A stretch of 64,000 bases of DNA from Chitinophagaceae bacterium. GTDB taxonomy: Bacteria > Bacteroidota > Bacteroidia > Chitinophagales > Chitinophagaceae. The number at the start of each line of letters is the position of its first letter. The first letter of the stretch is position 1. Below are positions 29,191 to 37,876 of this stretch, piece after piece. The notes under the pieces were generated by a model that was given only the letters and a program-made list of their open reading frames with translations, searched no databases and was not told the origin of the DNA. The stretch lies in assembly GCA_016713085.1 (NCBI GenBank), contig JADJPV010000002.1, positions 62,001 to 126,000 of the forward strand. The letters run 5' to 3'. Made by a program: the position numbers and the translations under genes.

Positions 29191-30678
29191 ATGAAACGGA
29201 AAGATTTTTTAAAGGCCTTTGGCATGGCTGGTACAGCGCTTACATTATCGCCTGTGTTTGCAGGAGCTGCCGGCATTGTTCAGCCAATTGGTAAAGATGT
29301 ACGCAACATAACACTGCGTGGAAAAGTACACGCATCAGGGAACGGTATTGCAGGTGTTGCAGTAACAGATGGCTTGAATGTAACAGTAACAGATAAGAAT
29401 GGGAATTATGAATTACTGAGTATCAGTACTGCGTTATTTGTGTATATCAGCGTTCCTTCCGGTTATGCATTTAATCATGAGAAAGGAATCGCAAGATTTT
29501 ATGAACCTGTTATTACTGAAGCTGCCGGTTTTAAAGCTGATTTTGCATTGGAACAATTGACCATAGATGATAAGCAGCATTATTTTGTTGTGTGGGCCGA
29601 CACACAAATGATTTCACAAGATGATGTAGCCCAGTTGAAGGCACAATCTGTTCCTGATCTGCAACAACTTGTTGCATCTTACCCAAAGAACAGTTTGTTT
29701 CATGGTATTGGTTGTGGCGACCTTGTGTGGGATAAGTTTGAATTGTTTGCGGGTTACAAAGAAGCCATTGAAATGACTGGTGTTACTTTCTTCAATGTTA
29801 TCGGTAATCATGATATGGATCTGGATGCACGTACAGATGAACTTTCGTCCAAAACGTTTAAAAAGCAATTCGGCCCAACTTATTATTCATTCAATCGTGG
29901 CGAATTGCATTATGTAGTGTTAGATGATGTATTCTTTATCGGCACAGGTAAAAAGTATATTGGCTATATTACTGAAGAACAATTACAATGGCTTGAACAG
30001 GATCTCCGGTACATTAAACCCGGAACAACTGTTGTTGTAAGTTTACATATTCCTACTAACACAGGAGCAGCACGCCGCAATAAAAAAGAAGCAGAGCTTG
30101 GTTCAAATGTGGCGAACAGGGAACAGTTGTTTAAGATACTTGCTCCATATAAAGTACACATTATGTCGGGGCATACACATTTCAATGATACATGGGAAAC
30201 AGGAAATATAATGGAGCATAACCACGGTACTGTGTGCGGAGCATGGTGGACCGGGCCAATTTGTGGTGACGGAACTCCCAGTGGTTATGGTGTATATGAA
30301 GTAAAGGGAAGTGATGTGCATTGGTATTATAAATCAACCGGATTGCCTAAAACACATCAGTTGAAGGTGTATAAAAAAGGCAGCTCCAAAGATTTCCCTG
30401 ATGAAATTGCAGTTAATGTTTGGAACTGGGATGACAAATGGAAAGTAGAATGGTTGGAAGATGGAGTACTGAAGGGAAAAATGGAACAACGTGTGGCACT
30501 GGATCCAATGGCTGTAGAGTTGTATGGCGGCCCCGAGTTGCCAAAAAAGCACAGGTTTGTAGAGCCAACCCTGGCTGATCATATATTTTTTGCAAAGCCA
30601 TCTCTAAATGCAAAAGAAATAACTGTAAGGGCAACCGACCGGTTTGGAAATGTATACAGCGAAGAAATAGTTGTATAA
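29191..30678 (+). CDS. Exported calcineurin-like metallophosphoesterase
   Basis: 495 residues. The N-terminus (MKRKDFLKAFGMAGTALTLSP) looks like a signal sequence, possibly Tat-like though only KRK, not RR, is present. A small beta-sandwich (about 40-110) precedes the metallophosphatase core: WADTQ, GCGDLVWD, GNHDMD, SLHIP and GHTHFND supply the metal ligands. A C-terminal beta domain (about 380-495) has family-typical NVWNWDDKWKVEW. It probably cleaves a phosphate ester at the surface or in the periplasm, with the product taken up by the neighbouring SusCD pair; that link is inference. A bidirectional terminator follows. Confidence 0.88.
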   Translation: MKRKDFLKAFGMAGTALTLSPVFAGAAGIVQPIGKDVRNITLRGKVHASGNGIAGVAVTDGLNVTVTDKNGNYELLSISTALFVYISVPSGYAFNHEKGIARFYEPVITEAAGFKADFALEQLTIDDKQHYFVVWADTQMISQDDVAQLKAQSVPDLQQLVASYPKNSLFHGIGCGDLVWDKFELFAGYKEAIEMTGVTFFNVIGNHDMDLDARTDELSSKTFKKQFGPTYYSFNRGELHYVVLDDVFFIGTGKKYIGYITEEQLQWLEQDLRYIKPGTTVVVSLHIPTNTGAARRNKKEAELGSNVANREQLFKILAPYKVHIMSGHTHFNDTWETGNIMEHNHGTVCGAWWTGPICGDGTPSGYGVYEVKGSDVHWYYKSTGLPKTHQLKVYKKGSSKDFPDEIAVNVWNWDDKWKVEWLEDGVLKGKMEQRVALDPMAVELYGGPELPKKHRFVEPTLADHIFFAKPSLNAKEITVRATDRFGNVYSEEIVV

Positions 30679-30703
30679 TAATAGCCGGAACGATATAAAA
30701 TCA

Positions 30704-30732
30704 AAAAAACCTCCGCATTGCGGAGGTTTTTT
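30704..30732. terminator. Bidirectional terminator
   Basis: CCTCCGC / GCGGAGG with a three-base ATT loop, flanked by an A-run and a T-run. It can end both the SusCD-phosphoesterase operon (+) and the tRNA-Gln transcript (-). Confidence 0.9.
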
Positions 30733-30733
30733 G

Positions 30734-30804
30734 TTGGCCTACCTGGATTCGAACCAAGACAAACAGAACCAAAATCTGTCGTACTACCATTATACTATAG
30801 GCCA
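30734..30804 (-). tRNA. tRNA-Gln (anticodon TTG)
   Basis: 71 nt cloverleaf: acceptor stem TGGCCTA/TAGGCCA pairs fully, the anticodon arm is CAGAT-TTTGGTT-CTG with TTG in the loop, the T arm has GGTTCGAATCC, and the discriminator is A. CCA is not encoded. A good promoter lies about 50 bp upstream on the same strand. Confidence 0.95.
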
Positions 30805-30853
30805 ATCTCCCTTTCAGGCTTGCCCAACGAAGCATTTGCGTAGTTGGGGGCTG

Positions 30854-30885
30854 CAAAAATAAGGGGCTTCGACAGATGAACCAAA
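30854..30885 (-). promoter_or_regulatory. Promoter of tRNA-Gln
   Basis: Minus strand TTTG (30885-30882), a 20-bp spacer, then TATTTTTG (30861-30854): a full match to the Bacteroidota -33/-7 promoter. The predicted start gives a leader of about 40 nt before the tRNA. It lies between the cphA stop and the tRNA. Confidence 0.65.
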
Positions 30886-30900
30886 ATTTTCTGAATCAGC

Positions 30901-33522
30901 CTATACATTGTCTTCTCTTGCTTTTAATTCTTTTATTTTATCCAGTGCTCCTGCAACAACATCGCACATGATCGTATAAAGTGCACCATGAACTGGATTG
31001 GCATAAATATATTCCAGCGCTTCATTTTCATTGGCAATTACTTTTGTTGGAAGTGTTGGATTTACTTTATCAACTCCTTCTTTCAGTAATGCAATGATTT
31101 CATCAGCTGAACGTCCCCTTAAATTTTTATCGCAGCGGATGATGATTTCATCAAAACAATGCGCACTGATTTCTCCCAGTTCACGGATATCTTCATCTCT
31201 TCGGTCGCCTGTTCCGCTAATGACACCGATCTTGGTTTTATAATCCAGCTTACTGATGAAATCACAAAGCAAACGAAGCCCATGTGGATTGTGTGCAAAG
31301 TCAGCAAGGAAAGTATAATTCTTAAAGTAGAAAAAATTTAAACGACCCGGTGTTAAACTTTCACCAGGAATAAATGTTTGCAGTCCCTGCCTGATATCAT
31401 CAATTGAAATATCCCTGTACAGGTAAGTGGCAAGCACAGCAGGTAAACAATTGGCGATATTATGTACTGCTTTCCCTTCATAGGTTAATGGGATGTCCTT
31501 TGCCTGCATCACTCTTATTTTCCGTGTGCCTTTCATGATGCTGATAAATCCATTTTCAAACACAGTTGCCAAACCTCCTTTTGCACAATGTTCTTTAATG
31601 CGTGGATTGTTTTCATCCATACTGAATAATGCAACATTGCATTTCAGATTATCTTTTATGGCATATACCAAATCATCTTCTGCATTTAAAATAGCGTAGC
31701 CATGCGGGAAAACAGTTTCAGGAACTACCGCTTTTACTTTTGCCATTTGCTCAACGGTATAAATTCCACCAAGACCGATATGATCGGCAGCTACATTGGT
31801 TACAATTGCAACATCACAATTCTGAAAAGCTAATCCTGATTTTAAAATGCCGCCTCTTGCACATTCGAGTACAGCAAAATCAACTGTTGGATCTTTTAAT
31901 ACAAACGTGGATGATATTGGTCCGGTGCAATCACCCTTCATCATTAAATGATTTTGAATATAAACGCCATCACTTGTAGTGTAACCAACTTTTTTTCCGG
32001 CACTTTTTGCAATATGTGCTGTTAGCCTGGTTGTGGTTGTTTTGCCATTTGTTCCTGTTATCGCTATGATAGGAATACGCCCAACACTTCCTTTAGGAAA
32101 TAACATGTCAATCACCGGCTCTGCTACATTACGTGGCAAACCAACTGCGGGGTCAATATGCATACGGAAACCAGGTGCTGCATTTACTTCAAGAATAGCA
32201 CCGCCATTTTCATTTACCGGAGTTCGAAGATCAGTAGCCATGATATCGATACCACAAATATCTAAACCAATAATTTTGCTGATGCGTTCACACCTGAAAA
32301 TATTGGCAGGATGTACTTCATCTGTTACATCAGTTGATGTGCCGCCTGTTGACAGATTTGCTGTTGTTTTTAATAACACCAATTCATTTTTTGGCGGAAC
32401 AGTTTCAAGTGTATAACCTTTTTCTTCCAGCATTTTCATGGTGCTGCCATCAACCGTAATTTGAGTTAATACTTTTTCATGGCCATAACCTCTGCGTGGA
32501 TCCTTATTGGTTTCATCCAGCAGCCATTGAATGGTATGTTCTCCATCACCAATAACACTGGCAGGTGTACGTAAAGCAGCACAAATAAATTTATGATTGA
32601 TAACAAGAATACGAAAATCAAAGCCTGTAATAAACCGTTCAACAATCACGCTGCGGCTGTACACTTTAGCAGCTTCAAATGCTTTTAATGCCTGTTCTCT
32701 TGTGGTAATGTTGGTGGTATTTCCTTTCCCATGATTACCATCAATGGGCTTGATCACCAAAGGATAACCAAACTTTTCAATCGCTTCATCCAAACCAACT
32801 TCTGTACGCACAACCGTTCCTCTTGGTACAGGAATTTCAGCAGCCTCCAGTAACATTTTTGTTTCTTCTTTATCGCAGGCAATATCAACGGCAATATTCG
32901 AAGTTGTGGAAGCGATGGTTGCACGGATTCTTTTTTGATGAACACCATATCCTAATTGAACAAGACTTTGTTTATTCAAACGGATATAAGGGATATTCCG
33001 CTTCAATGCTTCTTCAACAATACATCCTGTTGATGGGCCAAGCCTTGTATCTTCTCTGATCTCTCTCAGCTTCTGGATATCCTCATCTAAATTATATTCC
33101 ACAGCATCAGCCAATGCCTGTGCAATTCTTACCGCCGCCTTGGCGGCGTACACACCTGCATCTTCTTCTAAATAAGTAAACACAACATAATACACGCCTT
33201 CTTTTTCATTGGCACCTCTTGTGCGTCCGAAGCCTGTATCCATCCCGGCCAATGTTTGCAGTTCCAGCGCCACATGTTCAATTACATGACCCATCCAGGT
33301 ACCTTCTTTTACTCGCTCAAAAAAGCCACCCGGTTTGCCCACACTGCAACGGTGTTCGTACATACTTGGAAATAATTTTTCCAAACGTTCCAAAAAACCG
33401 GGAATCTCATTGGTTGGCTTTTGCTCCATCTCTTCCAGGTCAAGTTTCATCTGGATCAGCTTGTTACGGCGAACACTCCAGTAATTGGGGCCACGCAGGA
33501 TTTTTATTTCAAGAATTTTCAT
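30901..33522 (-). CDS. cphA: Cyanophycin synthetase
   Basis: 873 residues from the ATG at 33522; the open frame extends to 33600, but the extra residues do not match the family and MKILEIKILRGPNYWS is the classical start. It polymerises aspartate and arginine into the storage polymer cyanophycin with ATP. Order: N-terminal domain (1-160), ATP-grasp domain (about 220-480, with YPLVIKPIDGNHGKG) that adds aspartate, and a Mur-ligase-like domain with P-loop ITGTNGKTTTT (from about 490) that adds arginine. Length is normal for CphA. Cyanophycinase is divergently encoded 55 bp away, confirming the pathway. Confidence 0.95.
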   Translation of the reverse strand: MKILEIKILRGPNYWSVRRNKLIQMKLDLEEMEQKPTNEIPGFLERLEKLFPSMYEHRCSVGKPGGFFERVKEGTWMGHVIEHVALELQTLAGMDTGFGRTRGANEKEGVYYVVFTYLEEDAGVYAAKAAVRIAQALADAVEYNLDEDIQKLREIREDTRLGPSTGCIVEEALKRNIPYIRLNKQSLVQLGYGVHQKRIRATIASTTSNIAVDIACDKEETKMLLEAAEIPVPRGTVVRTEVGLDEAIEKFGYPLVIKPIDGNHGKGNTTNITTREQALKAFEAAKVYSRSVIVERFITGFDFRILVINHKFICAALRTPASVIGDGEHTIQWLLDETNKDPRRGYGHEKVLTQITVDGSTMKMLEEKGYTLETVPPKNELVLLKTTANLSTGGTSTDVTDEVHPANIFRCERISKIIGLDICGIDIMATDLRTPVNENGGAILEVNAAPGFRMHIDPAVGLPRNVAEPVIDMLFPKGSVGRIPIIAITGTNGKTTTTRLTAHIAKSAGKKVGYTTSDGVYIQNHLMMKGDCTGPISSTFVLKDPTVDFAVLECARGGILKSGLAFQNCDVAIVTNVAADHIGLGGIYTVEQMAKVKAVVPETVFPHGYAILNAEDDLVYAIKDNLKCNVALFSMDENNPRIKEHCAKGGLATVFENGFISIMKGTRKIRVMQAKDIPLTYEGKAVHNIANCLPAVLATYLYRDISIDDIRQGLQTFIPGESLTPGRLNFFYFKNYTFLADFAHNPHGLRLLCDFISKLDYKTKIGVISGTGDRRDEDIRELGEISAHCFDEIIIRCDKNLRGRSADEIIALLKEGVDKVNPTLPTKVIANENEALEYIYANPVHGALYTIMCDVVAGALDKIKELKAREDNV

Positions 33523-33577
33523 ACTCAGTAATTTAGGTTGATGGGAAATCCGAATATATCGAATTTTATCCGATGCT

Positions 33578-34543
33578 GTGAATGAAAACAGTCTCTTCAT
33601 CCGAAATATTTTCCCTTATTTTGTACCTAACCACAAAATACTTGTATTGCAGTATCCAAAAGGAAAGCTCATCGCAATAGGCGGCGCAGAAGATAAAGGA
33701 ACCGATCAGGAAGCGGGTGAAATTAACCGCAACAATCTCAATTTTTTTGAACTGGGTATTCTCAAACGTGTTGTTGAAGAAGCAGGCGGCATTGATGCAC
33801 GTATTGAAGTGATTACAACTGCTTCAACTATACCTTTGGAAGTGGGCGATAACTATATGAATGCCTTCGGTAAGATAGGCTGTACCAATATTGGTGTGCT
33901 GCATATCCGTAACAGGCAGGATACGGCAAATCCCGAATACATTGAACGTATCAGCAAATGTGATGCAGTGATGTTTTCAGGAGGTAACCAGTTGCGTTTA
34001 AGTGTAACTGATGGCGGAACGGAATTTTTAACCATTCTGAAAAAACGTTATCAGGAAGAAGAAGGATTTGTAATTGCAGGAACTTCAGCTGGTGCCATGG
34101 CAATGAGCAAGACGATGATTTATGAAGGCAATGCTGCCCGTGCTTATCTGAAGGGCGAAGTAAAAATGACAACGGGTTTAGGTTTTATTGACAGTGTAAT
34201 CATTGACAGCCATTTTGAAAAGCGTGGTCGTTTTGTACGATTGACGCAGGCAGTTGCAACAAATCCGGCATGTATCGGAATTGGTTTGGGAGAAGACACA
34301 GGGATGCTGATTACTGGTGGAAATAGAATGGAAGCAATTGGAAGTGGGTTGGTGATCATTATTGACGGGCATGATATTCTGCATTGCAATGTTGCTGATA
34401 TTCCTGACGGGAATCCGATCAGCATTGAGAACCTGAAAGTTCATTTATGTGAAAAGGGAAATGGTTACCTCGTAAAAGAGCGTTTATTTTTAATGGAGGC
34501 AAGCGATGGTTCAGTAATTAAAAAACAGGTTGATGTTGAATAA
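33578..34543 (+). CDS. cphB: Cyanophycinase
   Basis: Up to 321 residues from a GTG at 33578. This serine exopeptidase of the S51 type releases beta-Asp-Arg dipeptides from cyanophycin. The nucleophile is Ser170 in IAGTSAGAMAMS; GGAEDK and FSGGNQLRL are family motifs. The first 25 residues are not family-like, and a promoter-like TATTTTG lies at 33617-33623, so a TTG at 33647, just before YPKGKLIAIGGAEDKG, may be the true start. No signal peptide is convincing, so it is likely cytoplasmic. Divergent from cphA. Confidence 0.93.
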   Translation: MNENSLFIRNIFPYFVPNHKILVLQYPKGKLIAIGGAEDKGTDQEAGEINRNNLNFFELGILKRVVEEAGGIDARIEVITTASTIPLEVGDNYMNAFGKIGCTNIGVLHIRNRQDTANPEYIERISKCDAVMFSGGNQLRLSVTDGGTEFLTILKKRYQEEEGFVIAGTSAGAMAMSKTMIYEGNAARAYLKGEVKMTTGLGFIDSVIIDSHFEKRGRFVRLTQAVATNPACIGIGLGEDTGMLITGGNRMEAIGSGLVIIIDGHDILHCNVADIPDGNPISIENLKVHLCEKGNGYLVKERLFLMEASDGSVIKKQVDVE

Positions 34544-34586
34544 GAAACAGGTTGTATTGGTTTAATAACTATTTGAATTTTTATTT

Positions 34587-35249
34587 ATGAAAAAGTTGAT
34601 GTTTGTTCTGCCCCTTTTTATGCTCGTAGCTTTTACAAAACAGGATAAAATAAAAGTGATCTTCTTTGGTGATTCCATTACCCAGGCAGGTGTAAATCCG
34701 GGCGGATATGTTGTCCGTATTGACAGCATGAGTAAAGCACAGGGAAAAACGAATTATGAATTTATTGGTGCCGGTATTGGAGGTAATAAAATTTATGATC
34801 TGTATCTCCGTATGGAAAACGATGTGCTTTCCAAAAAACCTGATGTTGTTGTAATTTATATTGGTGTTAATGATGTGTGGCATAAAAGTTCATCAGGCAC
34901 AGGAACAGATGCAGACAAATTTGTAAAATTCTACCAGGCCATCATTGACAAACTGAAGGCGCAAAATGCGAAAATTATTTTGTGTACTCCTGCAGCAATA
35001 GGCGAGAAGACTGATTTCAGTAATTCACAGGATGGTGATTTGAATGAGTACAGCAAGATCATCCGTTCGTTAGCAACAAAGAACTCTTTACCACTTGTTG
35101 ATCTGCGACAGGCATTTCTTGATTACAATCTTAAAAACAATGCGGCCAATAAAGACAGAGGTATTCTCACTACTGACCGTGTTCACTTAAATTCAAACGG
35201 CAACCAGTTGGTTGCCGATGAAATATGGAAAGCCATTCAGGTCCTTTAA
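34587..35249 (+). CDS. Exported SGNH/GDSL-family hydrolase
   Basis: 220 residues. A short hydrophobic signal (1-17) is followed by the SGNH blocks: GDSI with nucleophile Ser30, the block II glycine in GAGIGGNK, GVND for block III, and DRVHLN with the catalytic histidine near the C-terminus. Such enzymes deacylate or deacetylate lipids, glycans or peptidoglycan; the substrate is unknown. It lies 43 bp after cphB and shares a TTAA stop-codon palindrome with convergent tyrS. Confidence 0.87.
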   Translation: MKKLMFVLPLFMLVAFTKQDKIKVIFFGDSITQAGVNPGGYVVRIDSMSKAQGKTNYEFIGAGIGGNKIYDLYLRMENDVLSKKPDVVVIYIGVNDVWHKSSSGTGTDADKFVKFYQAIIDKLKAQNAKIILCTPAAIGEKTDFSNSQDGDLNEYSKIIRSLATKNSLPLVDLRQAFLDYNLKNNAANKDRGILTTDRVHLNSNGNQLVADEIWKAIQVL

Positions 35250-36523
35250 AGTGCTTTTACTAAATAGTAATTCTTTTTACCTTTTTGCACAAGCAGGTAT
35301 TTGCTGTGCAGTAAAATGGAAGCATCCACTTTAAATTCAATTCCTTCAACTTTTTTCCGGTTGATGCTTACTCCACCTCCCTGCACTGTTTTTCTTGCTT
35401 CACCTTTACTGGGGAAAATGGTTGTTTCAGCTAAGAAAGAAACAATATCAATTCCTTCGGTTAACTTATCAGCTGCAAAGTCAAATTTCACCACACCTTC
35501 CATGCCTTCCAGGTCTTCTACGCTTAAGCTCTCTGCAGGTGCAGTTTGATTGGCGAATAATTTCTCTGTTGTTTCAATGGCTGCTATTAATTCTTCTTCG
35601 CCATGTACAAATTTTGTTACTTCTTCAGCCAAACGTTTTTGCAGTATTCTTTTTGAAGCATCCTGTTTGTGTGCATTGATCAATGCATCAACTTCTTCTT
35701 TCGAAATGAAAGTAAAAATTTTGATCCATTTTTCTGCATCTGCATCACCAGCATTTAACCAGAATTGATAGAACTGGTATGGACTAGTTCTGTTAGCTCC
35801 CAGCCAAACAGTTCCTGATTCTGTTTTGCCAAACTTGCCACCATCTGCTTTTGTAATCAAAGGACAGGTAAATGCAAATGCCTCACCACTTGCTTTTCTT
35901 CTGATCAATTCAGTACCTGTAACAATATTTCCCCACTGATCGCTTCCACCCATCTGCAACTTGCAGTTTTTGTTTTCATAGAGCCAGAGATAATCATAAC
36001 CCTGCAACAACTGGTAGGCAAACTCAGTGTAACTGATTCCTGTATCTCCTTCAATTCGTTTCTTCACACTATCCTTGCTCATCATATAATTAACCGTAAT
36101 GTGCTTGCCAATGTCACGAAGAAAACCAATGAATGAAAATTCTTTCATCCAGTCATAGTTATTCACCAACTCGGCACTGTTGCTTTTGCCGGGTGTAAAA
36201 TCAATGTATTGTGAAAGCTGATCTTTTAATGCCTGAACGTTATGGGCCAGTGTTACCTCATCCAGCAAATTTCGTTCTTCGCTTTTTCCGCTGGGATCTC
36301 CAATCATTCCTGTCGCCCCGCCGACAAGTGCAATGGGTTTATGACCGTAGTTTTGAAGATGGCGGAGCAGCAAAACCGGAACAAGATGTCCAATATGCAG
36401 ACTGTCGGCAGTCGGGTCGAACCCAACATAACCAGAAGTTGGTTCTTTGGTCAGTTGTTCTTCGGTTCCGGGCATCATATCCTGGATCATACCCCTCCAT
36501 CTCAGTTCTTCAATCAGATTCAT
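35246..36523 (-). CDS. tyrS: Tyrosyl-tRNA synthetase
   Basis: 425 residues from the ATG at 36523; the open frame runs up to 36586, but MNLIEELRWRGMIQD is the normal start and a -7 element lies at 36545-36552. Class I synthetase with HIGH at 43-46 and KFGKT in place of KMSKS; DQWGNI and YEFAYQLLQGYDY-like segments bind tyrosine. A C-terminal S4 RNA-binding domain (about 355-425) has GGGVSINRKK. Shares its stop region with the SGNH hydrolase gene. The cognate tRNA-Tyr is also in the window at 51262. Confidence 0.95.
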   Translation of the reverse strand: MNLIEELRWRGMIQDMMPGTEEQLTKEPTSGYVGFDPTADSLHIGHLVPVLLLRHLQNYGHKPIALVGGATGMIGDPSGKSEERNLLDEVTLAHNVQALKDQLSQYIDFTPGKSNSAELVNNYDWMKEFSFIGFLRDIGKHITVNYMMSKDSVKKRIEGDTGISYTEFAYQLLQGYDYLWLYENKNCKLQMGGSDQWGNIVTGTELIRRKASGEAFAFTCPLITKADGGKFGKTESGTVWLGANRTSPYQFYQFWLNAGDADAEKWIKIFTFISKEEVDALINAHKQDASKRILQKRLAEEVTKFVHGEEELIAAIETTEKLFANQTAPAESLSVEDLEGMEGVVKFDFAADKLTEGIDIVSFLAETTIFPSKGEARKTVQGGGVSINRKKVEGIEFKVDASILLHSKYLLVQKGKKNYYLVKAL

Positions 36524-36544
36524 GTGTTTTTGTCTGTTTTTTGG

Positions 36545-36552
36545 CAAAAGTA
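36545..36552 (-). promoter_or_regulatory. -7 promoter element of tyrS
   Basis: Minus strand TACTTTTG, an exact TAnnTTTG match 21 bp before the tyrS ATG. No clear -33 box; moderate support, and it argues against the longer open frame. Confidence 0.45.
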
Positions 36553-36637
36553 GGGCAGAGGAGCTCATATTGGTAAAAATGGGCAATAAACATTGAAAAT
36601 CAACGTTTCGATTAACTGGCAGTCTCTTAAACAGTAG

Positions 36638-36668
36638 TTGACTTTGGGGAAGATAATGTTTACATTTG
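36638..36668 (+). promoter_or_regulatory. Promoter of the porV2-porU2 operon
   Basis: TTG (36638-36640), a 20-bp spacer and TACATTTG (36661-36668) match the Bacteroidota promoter. The leader before the porV2 ATG would be about 65 nt. Confidence 0.6.
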
Positions 36669-36739
36669 TTCTACCCTAAGCAGCCTTCTTAATAAGAAGA
36701 GACTCTTTAAAACTAATTGTTTACCTGAAAACTGACCGG

Positions 36740-37876
36740 ATGATAAACCGATTCATCTCTTGTTTAACCGTTACCCTGCTTCTCTGCAGTTCTGTATACT
36801 CTCAATTCAGAAAATATTCCAACGAATTTTTAAATATAGGTGCGGGTGCCCGTGGCTTGGCAATGGGTGGAGCGCAGGTTGCTTCCGTTAGTGACGCAAC
36901 AGCTGGCTATTGGAACCCCGCAGGTTTAACAGGCGTTAAAAACAATCCTACACTTTCTTTAATGCATGCTGAATATTTTGCCGGTATCGGTAAATATGAT
37001 TTTGGTGCACTTGCAATCCCTGTTGCAAATAACAAAAGAACAATTGGAATCTCTTTTCTGCGCTTTGCCGTAGATGATATTCCGAATACACTTTTCCTGG
37101 TTGAACCTGATGGCAGCATTAATTATAATAACATCAAGTCATTTTCATCGGCTGACTATGCATTTCTGCTTTCAGTAGCACAGAAAATCAGGGAAACAAA
37201 AGATAAAACGATCAGTATGGGAATGAATGCAAAAGTCATTCACAGGAGTGTGGGCAGTTTTGCAAAAGCATGGGGTTTTGGTTTGGATCTTGGTTTTCAG
37301 ATGAAAGGTGAGAACTGGTCGTTTGGCGCTGCAGCAAGAGATATTACAACAACTTTCAACTCCTGGTCATTTACATTTACTGAGCGTGAAAAAGAAGTAC
37401 TGTACTTAACAAACAATGATATTCCAATAAAATCAACTGAATTAACTGCTCCACGTTTAGTTATCGGAGGATCTTACGATTTCAGACTGGGAAAAGGAAT
37501 TAAGTTGAAAACTGAAGCGAACCTTGAATTAACGTTTGATGGACAGCGCAGTAACCTGATCAGTTCAGATGCAGTTAGTGGCGATCCACGTATTGGCGCA
37601 GAATTAAATATTAAAGATGTTTTCTTCTTACGTGGTGGTGTTTATAATTTCCAAAGAGCACTTGCTGATGGAGATACACTCAATCAAAAGAAAGTGTGGA
37701 TTTATCAGCCAGGAGCAGGAGCAGGATTTAAATTAGGCAGTTCTTTTTTTGTTGATTATGCCTTCACCAATCTTGCCAATCAATCGAATCCTTTGTATAC
37801 CCATATTGTTTCTTTACGTCTCGACCTTTTGAAAACGAATAAGAATCCAAAGAAAAAAACCAATAAATCAAGATGA
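36740..37876 (+). CDS. porV2: PorV2-like T9SS-associated outer-membrane beta-barrel protein
   Basis: 378 residues. Signal peptide (1-21, ending SVYSQ), then FLNIGAGARGLAMGGAQVA and YWNPAGL, the motif pair of the PorV/PorQ/FadL-like barrel family, and repeated amphipathic strands to the end. PorV proteins shuttle T9SS substrates to the surface sortase PorU. It overlaps the start of the following C25 peptidase gene by ATGA, which supports a partner role. The name PorV2 follows the paralogue usually found with PorU2; it is inference from pairing and family. Confidence 0.8.
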   Translation: MINRFISCLTVTLLLCSSVYSQFRKYSNEFLNIGAGARGLAMGGAQVASVSDATAGYWNPAGLTGVKNNPTLSLMHAEYFAGIGKYDFGALAIPVANNKRTIGISFLRFAVDDIPNTLFLVEPDGSINYNNIKSFSSADYAFLLSVAQKIRETKDKTISMGMNAKVIHRSVGSFAKAWGFGLDLGFQMKGENWSFGAAARDITTTFNSWSFTFTEREKEVLYLTNNDIPIKSTELTAPRLVIGGSYDFRLGKGIKLKTEANLELTFDGQRSNLISSDAVSGDPRIGAELNIKDVFFLRGGVYNFQRALADGDTLNQKKVWIYQPGAGAGFKLGSSFFVDYAFTNLANQSNPLYTHIVSLRLDLLKTNKNPKKKTNKSR

